DNA from: Desulfocapsa sp.
GTDB taxonomy: Bacteria; Desulfobacterota; Desulfobulbia; Desulfobulbales; Desulfocapsaceae
NCBI GenBank assembly: GCA_016765495.1
Contig: JAESPV010000081.1
Location: 1 to 64,000, forward strand
Length of the DNA: 64,000 nt
Reading direction: 5' to 3'
Positions 44,108 through 53,098 of this stretch are shown one piece after another. The notes beneath the pieces are model-generated. The model was given only the letters and a program-made list of their open reading frames with translations, was not told the DNA's origin and did no database searches. The position numbers were made by a program, and so were the translations under genes. Numbering within the stretch: position 1 is the stretch's first letter; every line of letters begins with the position of its first letter.

Positions 44108-44167
44108 CTTAAAGAACGTACACGAAATACTTTGAGCATCTTACTTGTCCGTTGTTCCCATTCTTAA
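44108..44167. repeat. Palindromic intergenic repeat, copy D
   Basis: CTTAAAGAACGTACACGAAATACTTTGAGCATC forms the left half. The right half reads on the other strand TTAAGAATGGGAACAACGGACAAG. It separates the P-II gene from the next CBS gene. Confidence 0.7.
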
Positions 44168-44189
44168 TTTTCTATTTATGGAGAGACAT

Positions 44190-44594
44190 ATGCCACCTGA
44201 TGAAAAATCAATAATACGAGCAAAAGACGTTATGCAGAAAAGAATTGTTTCCATTGATGGCATGGCAACAGCTCAGGAGGCTGCCGCACTGATGCGGACA
44301 GAAAAAAAGAGATGCCTACTTGTAAAAAAACGGAATGCTGACGATGCCTGGGGTATAGTGGTGATACAGGATTTTATAAAAGGGGTTCTCGTTGCCGGAC
44401 GTTCTCCAGCTGAAGTCAATATTTATGAAATTATGACAAAGCCTGCTATCACTGTGCCTGCGGATATGGACATTCGCTATGTTGCCCGTCTGCTCTATCA
44501 TGCTGGTATTCGAAGGGCTCCGGTTGAAGATAAAGGTGAACTTATCGGCATAATTTCGCTCTCTTCACTGATTCTTGAAAATGAGTTTTTCTAG
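44190..44594 (+). CDS. CBS-domain protein
   Basis: This 134-residue cytoplasmic protein consists of little more than one CBS pair (about residues 10-60 and 75-130), with the motif start RAKDVMQKRIVSIDGMATAQEA. It is expected to bind adenine nucleotides. ATG 44190 follows GGAGAG; longer frames lie over repeat DNA. It is the last gene of the signalling block and probably modulates a neighbour in response to energy state. Confidence 0.88.
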   Translation: MPPDEKSIIRAKDVMQKRIVSIDGMATAQEAAALMRTEKKRCLLVKKRNADDAWGIVVIQDFIKGVLVAGRSPAEVNIYEIMTKPAITVPADMDIRYVARLLYHAGIRRAPVEDKGELIGIISLSSLILENEFF

Positions 44595-44731
44595 GAGCGT
44601 GTCCGGGGGATATCCATATATAGCCAGTATTGACAGATATGACGATACGTTGACATAACACTGGTGCAGAGAAGTATGCATGAGCATAAAACAAACAATA
44701 AAAAGCTATTCATACGTAAACAAATTCAAAA

Positions 44732-45157
44732 ATGACCAAAAGAGATATTCCAACACCAACCTGTGCAACTTGCGGAGAAACGGACAGTAAAAGCTACAGA
44801 AACGGTGAAACTACGTATCTCTGCAAAAATTGTGGCACAGTAATGAGATACATGCCTGCCGGAGAACTGTTACATTCCGGGAGCAGTAAAACTAAGGCAA
44901 AAGAGTATAATGGTTGGGTAACAAGTTTTTCCGTGAGCAGCTCGGAGCTGTATTCCAGCCAAGCCATGTTTGTTTTAGGTATTTCAATTCTGCTTTTAAC
45001 CCTTGTATTTTTATCGTTAGGTAAAATCGGGACTGACGCTGCTCTCTGGAGCGCCGGCTCTGGAATTTTCCTCAGCATCATCGGCAAAATACGAACTACC
45101 AGGCAAAAGAGAAAAACGCAAACAACTCTCAATCAGTATCCCTACTGGCAGAAATAA
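44732..45157 (+). CDS. Zinc-ribbon and two-helix membrane protein
   Basis: This 141-residue protein has an N-terminal zinc ribbon, CATC and CKNC (residues 12-36), resembling the InsA-type ribbon of IS1-related proteins. A polar stretch and two membrane helices follow (about 80-100 and 104-122), then a basic tail. Function is unknown. No strong ribosome-binding site is visible before the ATG. It is isolated between the signalling block and the bd-like pair. Confidence 0.6.
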   Translation: MTKRDIPTPTCATCGETDSKSYRNGETTYLCKNCGTVMRYMPAGELLHSGSSKTKAKEYNGWVTSFSVSSSELYSSQAMFVLGISILLLTLVFLSLGKIGTDAALWSAGSGIFLSIIGKIRTTRQKRKTQTTLNQYPYWQK

Positions 45158-45434
45158 CACGATTACAGATGGTCACCAACTCCCATCGACTCAAGTCATT
45201 AACACACTTTTTTTGTGTTGTCCCCCAACGACAATTGTCTTTACGAGTACAGACTGTTGACCGGTTTCACACTATTGTTCAAGGCATGGTTCCGGGTAGC
45301 CTTTCAGGTCACATCCCACTGTATCGGCTGGAGACGCTACATTTGTCAGTGTTTTCCACTCGTACTTTCATGCAAAACTTTTGGAGACCAATGTCCTCGT
45401 CTTTTCCATGCAGAATAAAACAGGAGTTATCATA

Positions 45435-46499
45435 ATGGATGCTGCCCGGCTAATCCCGACACCTGATGTACTTCAGATTCCATGGGGCTGGTTTCAGGTT
45501 CTTTTAACCGTCACCTTCTTTTTTCATTTAGTGGTAATGAATATCCTTCTTGGCTGCTCCATTATTACGTTCTTTCGCCACGCATTCGGTAGAACTACAG
45601 GTGTCAATAAGGAAATATCCAAGAAACTGCCAACCACCGTGGCTTTTACCATAAACTTTGGCGTTCCTCCGCTCCTCTTTCTTCAGGTCATTTACGGCCA
45701 CTTTATGTACGTAAGCTCCATTCTTATAGGAGTGTACTGGTTGTCCATCGTCGCAATTCTGATTCTTTCATACTACAGCACGTATATCTACAGTATGAAC
45801 TATGATAAAATTGGAGTTTTTCGCACGGTTCTTACAGGATTTATTGCAGCTACTCTGCTGGCTGTTGCTTTTATTTTCACAAATAATTTCTCTTTAATGA
45901 TTAATATTACCGCCTGGCCAGCGTATTTCGATAATCCTGAAGGAACTCTTCTCAATTTGTCCGACCCTAGTCTGTTCCCTCGTTTTTTTCATTCTGTACT
46001 CGGTGCAATTGCCGTTGGCGGCCTGGCCATAGGTCTCTTTTATGATTTCAAGAAACGAAAAGGAGATGAGACTGCTGAAGAGGGAATAGCAGTTGGGATG
46101 AACTGGTTTGCCGGTGCAACCATGCTTAATTTTGGTGTTGGTCCCTGGTACTGGGGCAGTCTGCCTGAGTCGGTTCGATCTCTCACCGGAGACGGCAGTG
46201 CTTTTTTCCTGTTTTTTCTTCTCGCTGGTATTGTCGCAGCAATTTTTTCTCTCATTTATGGAATGCGGCATCAGGTACGGCCTGCGGTTTATTATCTCAT
46301 GGGGACACTCTTTTGTATGGTTTTGGTTCGTGAGTTTACAAGACGCCTTGCACTTGCTCCCTGGTTTAAAACATCTGACCTTGAGGTTGTACCCCAATAT
46401 TCACCGTTTATCGTCTTTCTCATTATTTTTGCAGGAGGACTTGGCCTAATCTATTATATGATCCGGCTTGTTCTCACCGATAAGGGAGCTCATCCATGA
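45435..46499 (+). CDS. Cytochrome bd-like quinol oxidase membrane subunit
   Basis: This 354-residue inner-membrane protein has eight to nine helices, beginning WGWFQVLLTVTFFFHLVVMNILLG. It resembles the cytochrome bd subunit I-related proteins seen in deltaproteobacteria. It lacks a c-type haem motif; several His residues in the first helices could bind b-type haem. I chose ATG 45435 after CAGGAG. It overlaps the next gene by four bases (ATGA), so the two products likely form one complex. Confidence 0.8.
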   Translation: MDAARLIPTPDVLQIPWGWFQVLLTVTFFFHLVVMNILLGCSIITFFRHAFGRTTGVNKEISKKLPTTVAFTINFGVPPLLFLQVIYGHFMYVSSILIGVYWLSIVAILILSYYSTYIYSMNYDKIGVFRTVLTGFIAATLLAVAFIFTNNFSLMINITAWPAYFDNPEGTLLNLSDPSLFPRFFHSVLGAIAVGGLAIGLFYDFKKRKGDETAEEGIAVGMNWFAGATMLNFGVGPWYWGSLPESVRSLTGDGSAFFLFFLLAGIVAAIFSLIYGMRHQVRPAVYYLMGTLFCMVLVREFTRRLALAPWFKTSDLEVVPQYSPFIVFLIIFAGGLGLIYYMIRLVLTDKGAHP

Positions 46500-49027
46500 A
46501 TTATCCAGTATGGGTACTCGATGTTTTTGGCGGTGGAACCCTTATTGCCTTGATTGCAATTGTCCATGTCTATGTTGCTCACTTTGCGGTGGGTGGTGGA
46601 TTGTTTCTGGTTATCACCGAGATGAAGGGCTTGCGTGAAAACTCTCCTGCGATCTTGGAGTACACCAGAAAGCATACAAGGTTTTTTCTTCTGATTACCA
46701 TGGTCTTTGGTGGACTGACAGGCGTTGCGATCTGGTTCACCATCGGACTTCTCAGCCCTGCAGCAACTTCATCTATCATCCATAGCTTTGTTTTTGGGTG
46801 GGCCATAGAATGGATTTTTTTCCTGAGCGAGATTGTTTCTCTACTGCTTTATTACTATTATTTTAACAAGATCAGTTCCAGAAGCCATTTGATCCTGGGC
46901 TGGATCTACTTCGCCTGTGCCTGGGGTTCCCTCTTTGCCATTAACGGAATCATTGGTTATATGCTCACACCGGGAGAGTGGCTGAACAACCATAACTTCT
47001 GGTCAGGATTTTTTAATCCCACCTTTTGGCCTTCCCTTTTCTTTAGAACCTTTCTGGCTCTGATGATTGCCGGACTTTTTGGATTTCTCACAAGTACAAC
47101 CATTAAAGACGCGGAAATGCGTCATAAAATGGTTCGTTATTGCGGGATATGGCTCATGGCACCTCTTGTTCTGCTCATTGCATCTGCTGTGTGGTATAAA
47201 GCAGCATTGCCACCTGCACAGCAGGAGATGATTTTCAGCAAGTCACCGGAACTGAAACCGTTTCTTTCCGGATTCATCTATATATCACCACTCCTGTTTG
47301 CTGGAGGTTTGCTCATTGCAGCCTTTCGTCCCCAGAGTGTGCGTCGCTCCACGGCGATTGTTCTGTTTTTTCTCGGTTTTTTGTACATGGGATGTTTTGA
47401 GTTTATACGTGAAGGCGGTCGCAGGCCCTATATTATCCATGGGTACATGTACTCAACCTCTATTCTCAAACAGGACCTCCCGGAAGTGCAGAAGACAGGA
47501 GTTCTTCAGAGTGGTCGCTGGATTAAAAATCGGGAAATAACAGCAGATAACAGAATAGAAGCAGGAGAAGAACTCAACACAATTCTTTGTTTGCCCTGTC
47601 ATTCAACCGGGGGGGTTCTAAATGATATACTTCCCCTCGCCAGACGTTTTACCCCCAATGGCTTGGAAGCGTTTATTGGCAGTATGGGTGTTGCAAACCC
47701 CTACATGCCGCCCTTTTCCGGGAGTGGGGAAGAGGCAGCGGTGTTAGCAGAGTATCTTACCACATCACTGGTGCCGGGTTTTATGCCGGTAGCACCGGAT
47801 ATTACACCGATAAGTGTTTCTCCAGCTCCATTTAATCCGGAGACCTCCAAGTATGTCCTGTTGTCTGGATCAACTCTTGGTACGATTCTCTTTTCAGAAC
47901 CGGAAGAATCCGGGATTGATCTTTCCTATGGTGCGCCCGTTCTTCGTGCTCAGCTTATTTTTCGTGATGAAAGCCCAAGCGTAATAATGGACGAAGCCAC
48001 AATCAGCTTTATAATACATACGGGAAAAGGAAAAATTGAAGGCAGGATGGAGGAAAAAGATGGGTTCTTTGAAGCCACACTTGCAGAAATTCCAACTCCG
48101 GTCAAACCGTATCAACCATTTTTTATGGCTGATATCAATGCAGAAGTGGAAGGAAAGATTGTTGCAGTAAGTCAGATGAAAATTGGAGTGTCAACGGAGC
48201 TTGGTTGTCGTAACTGCCACGGTGGCAACTGGCGTCAGGATGGACGCAGTGGCATATCCAGAGTTACTGCTGCCGGCATCCTGAAGTCCCATGACACGCA
48301 GAGTAACACCAATCTGAGTGAAGATTTCAATAAAGGCAAAATCATAGTCTGTTCAGCGTGTCATGGTGATGTCAGTCGTGGCACAGAGAGTAAGCCCGGA
48401 CTGCTGAGTCTTTCCACTGCCATACATGGCTTTCATGCCGGATTTTTGTCGAAGGGAGATAACTGTGCTCTTTGTCATGCATCCAGTGATACCGGTGCCA
48501 GTCATTCTTTCGATGGCATTCATAAACAATTAGAGCTTTCCTGCAGTAACTGTCATGGAACACTTACCGATCATGCTGTCAGTCTCTTAAAACAGGAAGG
48601 CGAAACCGGTCAGGCGGAGAAGCTGCTTTCTTTACTGGAGAACAGAGGAGAAGTTGACATAGATGAGATTATTCCTCGTACACCATGGACTATGGAACCC
48701 GATTGCCTTACCTGCCATGTGGACTTTCAACCTCCGGAAACGGACAATGCCTTTAATATCTGGACTGAAGATGAAGAAGAACTCTTTCATAACCGTATGG
48801 GCGAGGCGGGGGCCATTCTTTGCAGCTCCTGTCATGGGCCGCCGCATTCTCTTTATCCGGCTATAAGTCCGTATGGAGAGGGTCTGGGGTCTTTACAACC
48901 CATGCAGTACCAGAAGAGTCCGTACCCCATTGCGGCCGATAAGGGATGTGCAGTGTGCCATACGGTGGAAATGGAAGAAGACATGCATCATCCCGGATCT
49001 CTGGGAATATTTAGAAATAAAGAATAA
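46496..49027 (+). CDS. Cytochrome bd-like subunit fused to an octahaem c-type cytochrome
   Basis: This is an 843-residue protein. Residues 1-310 carry about eight membrane helices and the segment FIREGGRRPYIIHGYM, which recalls the GRQPW region of CydA. A cytochrome c domain with CLPCH follows (about residue 366). Then comes an extracytoplasmic region with seven more CxxCH sites (CRNCH, CSACH, CALCH, CSNCH, CLTCH, CSSCH, CAVCH), giving eight haem motifs. It could connect the quinone pool to periplasmic electron carriers. Direction and acceptor are unknown. It is terminated by a strong hairpin. Confidence 0.85.
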   Translation: MNYPVWVLDVFGGGTLIALIAIVHVYVAHFAVGGGLFLVITEMKGLRENSPAILEYTRKHTRFFLLITMVFGGLTGVAIWFTIGLLSPAATSSIIHSFVFGWAIEWIFFLSEIVSLLLYYYYFNKISSRSHLILGWIYFACAWGSLFAINGIIGYMLTPGEWLNNHNFWSGFFNPTFWPSLFFRTFLALMIAGLFGFLTSTTIKDAEMRHKMVRYCGIWLMAPLVLLIASAVWYKAALPPAQQEMIFSKSPELKPFLSGFIYISPLLFAGGLLIAAFRPQSVRRSTAIVLFFLGFLYMGCFEFIREGGRRPYIIHGYMYSTSILKQDLPEVQKTGVLQSGRWIKNREITADNRIEAGEELNTILCLPCHSTGGVLNDILPLARRFTPNGLEAFIGSMGVANPYMPPFSGSGEEAAVLAEYLTTSLVPGFMPVAPDITPISVSPAPFNPETSKYVLLSGSTLGTILFSEPEESGIDLSYGAPVLRAQLIFRDESPSVIMDEATISFIIHTGKGKIEGRMEEKDGFFEATLAEIPTPVKPYQPFFMADINAEVEGKIVAVSQMKIGVSTELGCRNCHGGNWRQDGRSGISRVTAAGILKSHDTQSNTNLSEDFNKGKIIVCSACHGDVSRGTESKPGLLSLSTAIHGFHAGFLSKGDNCALCHASSDTGASHSFDGIHKQLELSCSNCHGTLTDHAVSLLKQEGETGQAEKLLSLLENRGEVDIDEIIPRTPWTMEPDCLTCHVDFQPPETDNAFNIWTEDEEELFHNRMGEAGAILCSSCHGPPHSLYPAISPYGEGLGSLQPMQYQKSPYPIAADKGCAVCHTVEMEEDMHHPGSLGIFRNKE

Positions 49028-49047
49028 CCTGGGATGTTTTACAAAGA

Positions 49048-49082
49048 TGAATAGCAGGGCGAAAATTTCCCCCTGCTATTCA
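49048..49082. terminator. Bidirectional terminator-like hairpin
   Basis: TGAATAGCAGGG (49048-49059) and CCCTGCTATTCA (49071-49082) form a perfect 12-bp stem between convergent genes. Confidence 0.8.
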
Positions 49083-49101
49083 CTTTCTCGATAACAGTAT
49101 A

Positions 49102-49515
49102 TTATTTCCCTGCAGCACCCCATGCTTCATCAAGACGAGCTTCAATATATTTCACCAGATTATCGTCCTGTTCTTCAAGATCAAAACAAACCGCATCTTC
49201 ACCCAGCAGGCCACCCGGTACAAAATCGCCTTTCCCGTCAGGATCTGTTATCATATCCCCGTAAAAACAGATCGAAAGCCATCTCGTAACATCTTCGATC
49301 ACATCAACCATCACAAAAAGGTCTTTTGCTTCCTGGTCTTTATGGATTCCTCGAAGTGAGTAAGTGACTCCCGGGCGTGCGATAAAGTCGAGATCGACAC
49401 CTTCTTTGCTGCTCAGATAGTCTTTGAGATGTAAAAATGTGGTTTTATTTTTTTCAGGTGTGTTTTGCCATTCTGCAATAAAAGTATTCAGTAACTGCTC
49501 TGTTTCCTGTTTCAT
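49102..49515 (-). CDS. Conserved hypothetical protein, 137 aa
   Basis: This soluble acidic protein begins with an N-terminal helix, and mid-protein strands (GVTYSLRGIH, LFVMVDVIED) suggest a compact alpha/beta fold. No catalytic motif or known domain was recognised. It stands alone, convergent with the bd-like pair and divergent from the MORN protein. Function not assigned. Confidence 0.75.
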   Translation of the reverse strand: MKQETEQLLNTFIAEWQNTPEKNKTTFLHLKDYLSSKEGVDLDFIARPGVTYSLRGIHKDQEAKDLFVMVDVIEDVTRWLSICFYGDMITDPDGKGDFVPGGLLGEDAVCFDLEEQDDNLVKYIEARLDEAWGAAGK

Positions 49516-49720
49516 ATTCTACTCTTTTTAAGTGTATGCTTGTTTATAATGAGTCCTGGAAATGTGTTTAATTGACCTTGACTCCAATGGAAGTGAAGGG
49601 TACAAAACTTTTTATCCAGCTTTTCTTGTACGAATTATTATTTGTACTATAGAATATATATACGTTGTGGTGGCAATTTGCCGCAGATTAAAAGTTTTCG
49701 TTATATTTTATAGGTGTTTT

Positions 49721-50668
49721 ATGGGATTTGTTCGTGTATTTCTGTTCCTGTTTTCTGTTTGTTTGACTTTCTTTCTCACAGGCTGCGCCTCCGATTGTGT
49801 GCAGGGCAACTGTTCGAACGGTGAAGGAACCCTTATGCTTGAAAGCGGAGAATATCTGCAAGGGGCGTGGAAAAAGGGAAAGCTACATGGCTACGGAACC
49901 TTTACGAAAGCCAACGGCGATAAGTATACCGGTCTCTGGCAAGATGGCAAAAGACATGGGCCGGGCATTGCCACCAGTGCCAAAGGTGATCGTTACGATG
50001 GGAATTGGCGTAACGATAAACAGGAAGGAAAAGGGTGTTTGACTTTTTCTTATGGTGATCGCTTTGAAGGATCCTGGAATGATGGTAAGAAAAATGGTCC
50101 GGGCCGATTTGTTTACAGCAACGGTGATACCTACGAAAGCGAATGGCGTGAAGATGTTGATATTGGCAATGGACAATTTACAACAGCAGCCGGTGAATAT
50201 TATGTTTCAACCTGTGTCAGTGGCGATTGTCGAAATGGTCATGGCGTTTTTACCTGGTCAAATGGTGAGCGTTACACCGGTGAATGGGTAAATGGGCAAA
50301 AGAACGGTCATGGCACCCTTGTCTATCCAAATGGAGATCAATATACCGGTGAATGGAAGTATAATCGAAAGGATGGTTACGGAAGCTTTCGGCAGAAAAA
50401 TGGAGCAAGTTACATTGGTACCTGGAAAGATGATGAATGGAGCGGTCATGGAACATATCAGGCCCCCAGCGGCGGTCGTTTTGTCGGTGAATGGAGAGAC
50501 GGAAAAATGAGTGGTCATGGAACACTCCGAATGGCCAATGGAAACCAGTACGTTGGAGGCTGGAAAGAAGGACAGAAGCATGGACGGGGAACATATATTT
50601 ACCCCGGTGGCTTTCAGTATGTTGGTGAATGGAAAGAGAATAAAATGATTAAGGTGTACCCTCAATAG
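49721..50668 (+). CDS. MORN-repeat lipoprotein
   Basis: This 315-residue lipoprotein has a signal peptide ending in LTGC (lipobox), so it should be anchored to a membrane on the periplasmic side. The mature part is 12 MORN repeats of about 23 residues (G-x-Y/F-x-x-x-x-G-D-x-Y-x-G-x-W). Two copies of CVxGxCxNGxG split the repeats into blocks of six. I chose ATG 49721, which opens the signal peptide; the longer frame upstream has no plausible start. MORN repeats bind lipid or proteins in other systems; no role here is known. Confidence 0.85.
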   Translation: MGFVRVFLFLFSVCLTFFLTGCASDCVQGNCSNGEGTLMLESGEYLQGAWKKGKLHGYGTFTKANGDKYTGLWQDGKRHGPGIATSAKGDRYDGNWRNDKQEGKGCLTFSYGDRFEGSWNDGKKNGPGRFVYSNGDTYESEWREDVDIGNGQFTTAAGEYYVSTCVSGDCRNGHGVFTWSNGERYTGEWVNGQKNGHGTLVYPNGDQYTGEWKYNRKDGYGSFRQKNGASYIGTWKDDEWSGHGTYQAPSGGRFVGEWRDGKMSGHGTLRMANGNQYVGGWKEGQKHGRGTYIYPGGFQYVGEWKENKMIKVYPQ

Positions 50669-50799
50669 ATTTGGATTTATCTTGAGTTTCTCTCTGGGAG
50701 CTTGTAAACAGATCAGTCCTGAGTATGATATGTTATATATATGAATGTCTCTATTCCGAGTGTTCGGGAAGGGACGTTTCTTTGTTATAGGAAAAAAAT

Positions 50800-52413
50800 A
50801 TGATTACTGCAAATGATGTTGCTCTTTCCTACGGGAAAAGGGTTATTTTTCAGGATGTGAATATAAAATTCATCCCTGGTAACTGCTATGGACTTATTGG
50901 TGCCAATGGTGCCGGAAAAACAACATTCCTGAAGATTCTAGCCGGTGATTTCGAACCGGATCGGGGGAGTGTTTCCATTGGCAGCAAGGAACGCCTTGCA
51001 GTTCTCAGGCAGGATCAGTTTGCCTTTGATGATGTAAAGGTGCTTGATACTGTAATCATGGGCCATGAACGTCTCTACGAATTACTGGTCGAACGTGAAG
51101 CATTATACGCAAAAGAGGACTTCACAGGAGAAGACGGAATTCGCAGTGGAGAGCTTGAAGCCGAAGTTGATGAATTAAATGGCTATGAAGCTGAATCCGA
51201 TGCCGCAGTTTTACTTAGCGGGCTTGGTATCACAGAGGAGCTTATCCATAAAAAGATGAAGGAACTGGAAGGTGGTGAGAAGGTGCGTGTTTTGCTTGCT
51301 CAGGCCCTTTTCGGAAACCCTGATATTCTTCTGCTTGATGAGCCGACAAATAATCTGGATATTGATTCCATCGCCTGGCTTGAAAACTTTCTGGACAGGT
51401 TTCAAAATACAGTCATTATCGTTTCCCATGATCGCCACTTTCTTAACCAGGTGTGTACCCATGTGGCAGATATTGATTTTGGGAAAATCACCATTTATGT
51501 CGGTAACTACGATTTCTGGTATCAGGCTAGCCAATTGGTACTGCAGCAAAAACAGAATGAGAATAAGAAGGCAACAGCCAAAGCAAAAGAACTGAAAGAT
51601 TTTATTCTGCGTTTCTCCTCCAATGCTTCTAAAGCTAAGCAGGCAACATCGAGGAAGAAACTGCTGGATAAACTAACCCTTGAAGAGATGCCGACCTCAT
51701 CCAGAAAATACCCCTTTATCTCTTTTAAGGCGGGCAGACCCTGTGGTGATATCATCTTGGAGATTAAAGGTCTCAGCAAAACAATTGATGGCGTTGTCCT
51801 GTTTAAAGATATTGACATTACAGTGAATAAAGGTGAAAGAATCGCTTTTGTTGGCAGTAACAGTCTTGCTAAAACCACTCTTTTCCAGATCCTTACCGGC
51901 GAACTTGAACCAGACAGCGGCAGCTTTCGCTGGGGAGTTACCATTAGTCACTCCTATTTTGCCAAGGAAAACAGTTCTTTTTTTAATAAAGATGTCACCT
52001 TGGTGGAATGGCTTGGTGAGTATACTCCTATCACAGAGGGTGAGACCTTTGCCCGTGGCTTTTTAGGGAAGATGCTTTTTTCCGGCGAAGAGGCTCTCAA
52101 GAAGACCGGTGTTCTCTCCGGTGGTGAAAAAGTACGCTGTCTGCTGGCAAAAATGATGCTTTCGGATGCCAATTGTCTTATTATGGATGAACCCACCAAT
52201 CATCTGGATCTAGAGTCGATCACTGCTTTAAATAATGGGCTTATCGCTTTCCCGGAAGTGATACTGTTTTCATCCCACGACCATCAGTTTGTTGATACCA
52301 TCGCCAATAGGATCATTGAATTATTACCAGGTGGTGTGATTGATAAGATGATGCCTTTTCAGGATTACCTGGAAGATGAAGGTGTGGCTTCGCTACGGGA
52401 TGCATATTCCTGA
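50800..52413 (+). CDS. ABC-F family ATPase (YbiT-like)
   Basis: This 537-residue soluble protein has two ABC domains joined by a linker; there is no membrane segment. ABC-F proteins act on ribosomes. The first Walker A is GANGAGKTT (about residue 36) and signature 1 is LEGGEKVRVLLA. The second domain has signature LSGGEKVRCLLA and MDEPTNHLD. The second Walker A reads GSNSLAKTT instead of GxNGxGKTT, so ATP binding at that site may be altered. Length and order match YbiT. It stands alone with a weak upstream region. Confidence 0.93.
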   Translation: MITANDVALSYGKRVIFQDVNIKFIPGNCYGLIGANGAGKTTFLKILAGDFEPDRGSVSIGSKERLAVLRQDQFAFDDVKVLDTVIMGHERLYELLVEREALYAKEDFTGEDGIRSGELEAEVDELNGYEAESDAAVLLSGLGITEELIHKKMKELEGGEKVRVLLAQALFGNPDILLLDEPTNNLDIDSIAWLENFLDRFQNTVIIVSHDRHFLNQVCTHVADIDFGKITIYVGNYDFWYQASQLVLQQKQNENKKATAKAKELKDFILRFSSNASKAKQATSRKKLLDKLTLEEMPTSSRKYPFISFKAGRPCGDIILEIKGLSKTIDGVVLFKDIDITVNKGERIAFVGSNSLAKTTLFQILTGELEPDSGSFRWGVTISHSYFAKENSSFFNKDVTLVEWLGEYTPITEGETFARGFLGKMLFSGEEALKKTGVLSGGEKVRCLLAKMMLSDANCLIMDEPTNHLDLESITALNNGLIAFPEVILFSSHDHQFVDTIANRIIELLPGGVIDKMMPFQDYLEDEGVASLRDAYS

Positions 52414-52509
52414 GGGAAGAGAACGAGTACCAAGAACAATTCCTATTGACAGAAGATCACTGGTGTCCTATCTTACTTAGGAACAGATCTTACAAGAAGG
52501 GATGAATAC

Positions 52510-52962
52510 ATGGAAATCGAAAAACCTGGCAAACAACATCTTCATCAGCTCAAGCAACTCTGCAATGATGCCGGTATTAAGCTGACACACCAGCGACTGG
52601 AGATTTTCAGAGAACTAATGTCTGTCAGTGATCATCCATCTGCTGAGCTAATTCATAAAAGGCTTCACAAAAGACTCCCTACCATTGCCATTGATACTGT
52701 TTATCGAACCCTAACCACATTTGATGAATTGGGCCTGGTCAAAAAACTACATATCATGAATGAACGGACTCTATTTGATACAAACGTGACTATTCACCAT
52801 CATTTTATTTGTAGTCACTGCAAAAAGGTAACCGACATTTACTGGTCTGATTTCGACAACTCAAAACTCCCTGAAATGGTGGAAGGTATGGGGAAGATAC
52901 AATCCAGGCATCTTGAAATCCATGGCGTTTGTAACGACTGTCTACACAAAAGTGAAGAATAA
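52510..52962 (+). CDS. Fur-family regulator (PerR-like)
   Basis: This 150-residue metalloregulator has a winged helix with TIAIDTVYRTLTTF, His-rich metal site HHHFICSHC and the structural zinc pairs CSHC and CNDC. It is complete and of normal length. It lies 136 bp before the catalase gene in the same direction, so it likely represses catalase and the following rubrerythrin until peroxide appears. GAAGGGATGAATAC precedes the ATG. Confidence 0.93.
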   Translation: MEIEKPGKQHLHQLKQLCNDAGIKLTHQRLEIFRELMSVSDHPSAELIHKRLHKRLPTIAIDTVYRTLTTFDELGLVKKLHIMNERTLFDTNVTIHHHFICSHCKKVTDIYWSDFDNSKLPEMVEGMGKIQSRHLEIHGVCNDCLHKSEE

Positions 52963-53098
52963 CCGCTGTTACATTGAAAACTTTTTTTTATCCTCAAACA
53001 AGAACATGTCTTATTAAAGACGCTAACTGAACAGAAAGCTCATATTAATGAAACCATGCTCTGAAAAGCATAAAACTCAACCATAGAGGAGAAGAAAC

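Noticed and set aside
45158-45434. Short frames before the bd-like gene
   Set aside because: The frames overlap each other and the true start, lack ribosome-binding sites and show no protein-like pattern.
52424-52500. Possible further copy of the palindromic repeat
   Set aside because: It has GAGAACGAGTACC and TTAGGAACA, but the ends are not inverted relative to each other and the inner blocks are missing.
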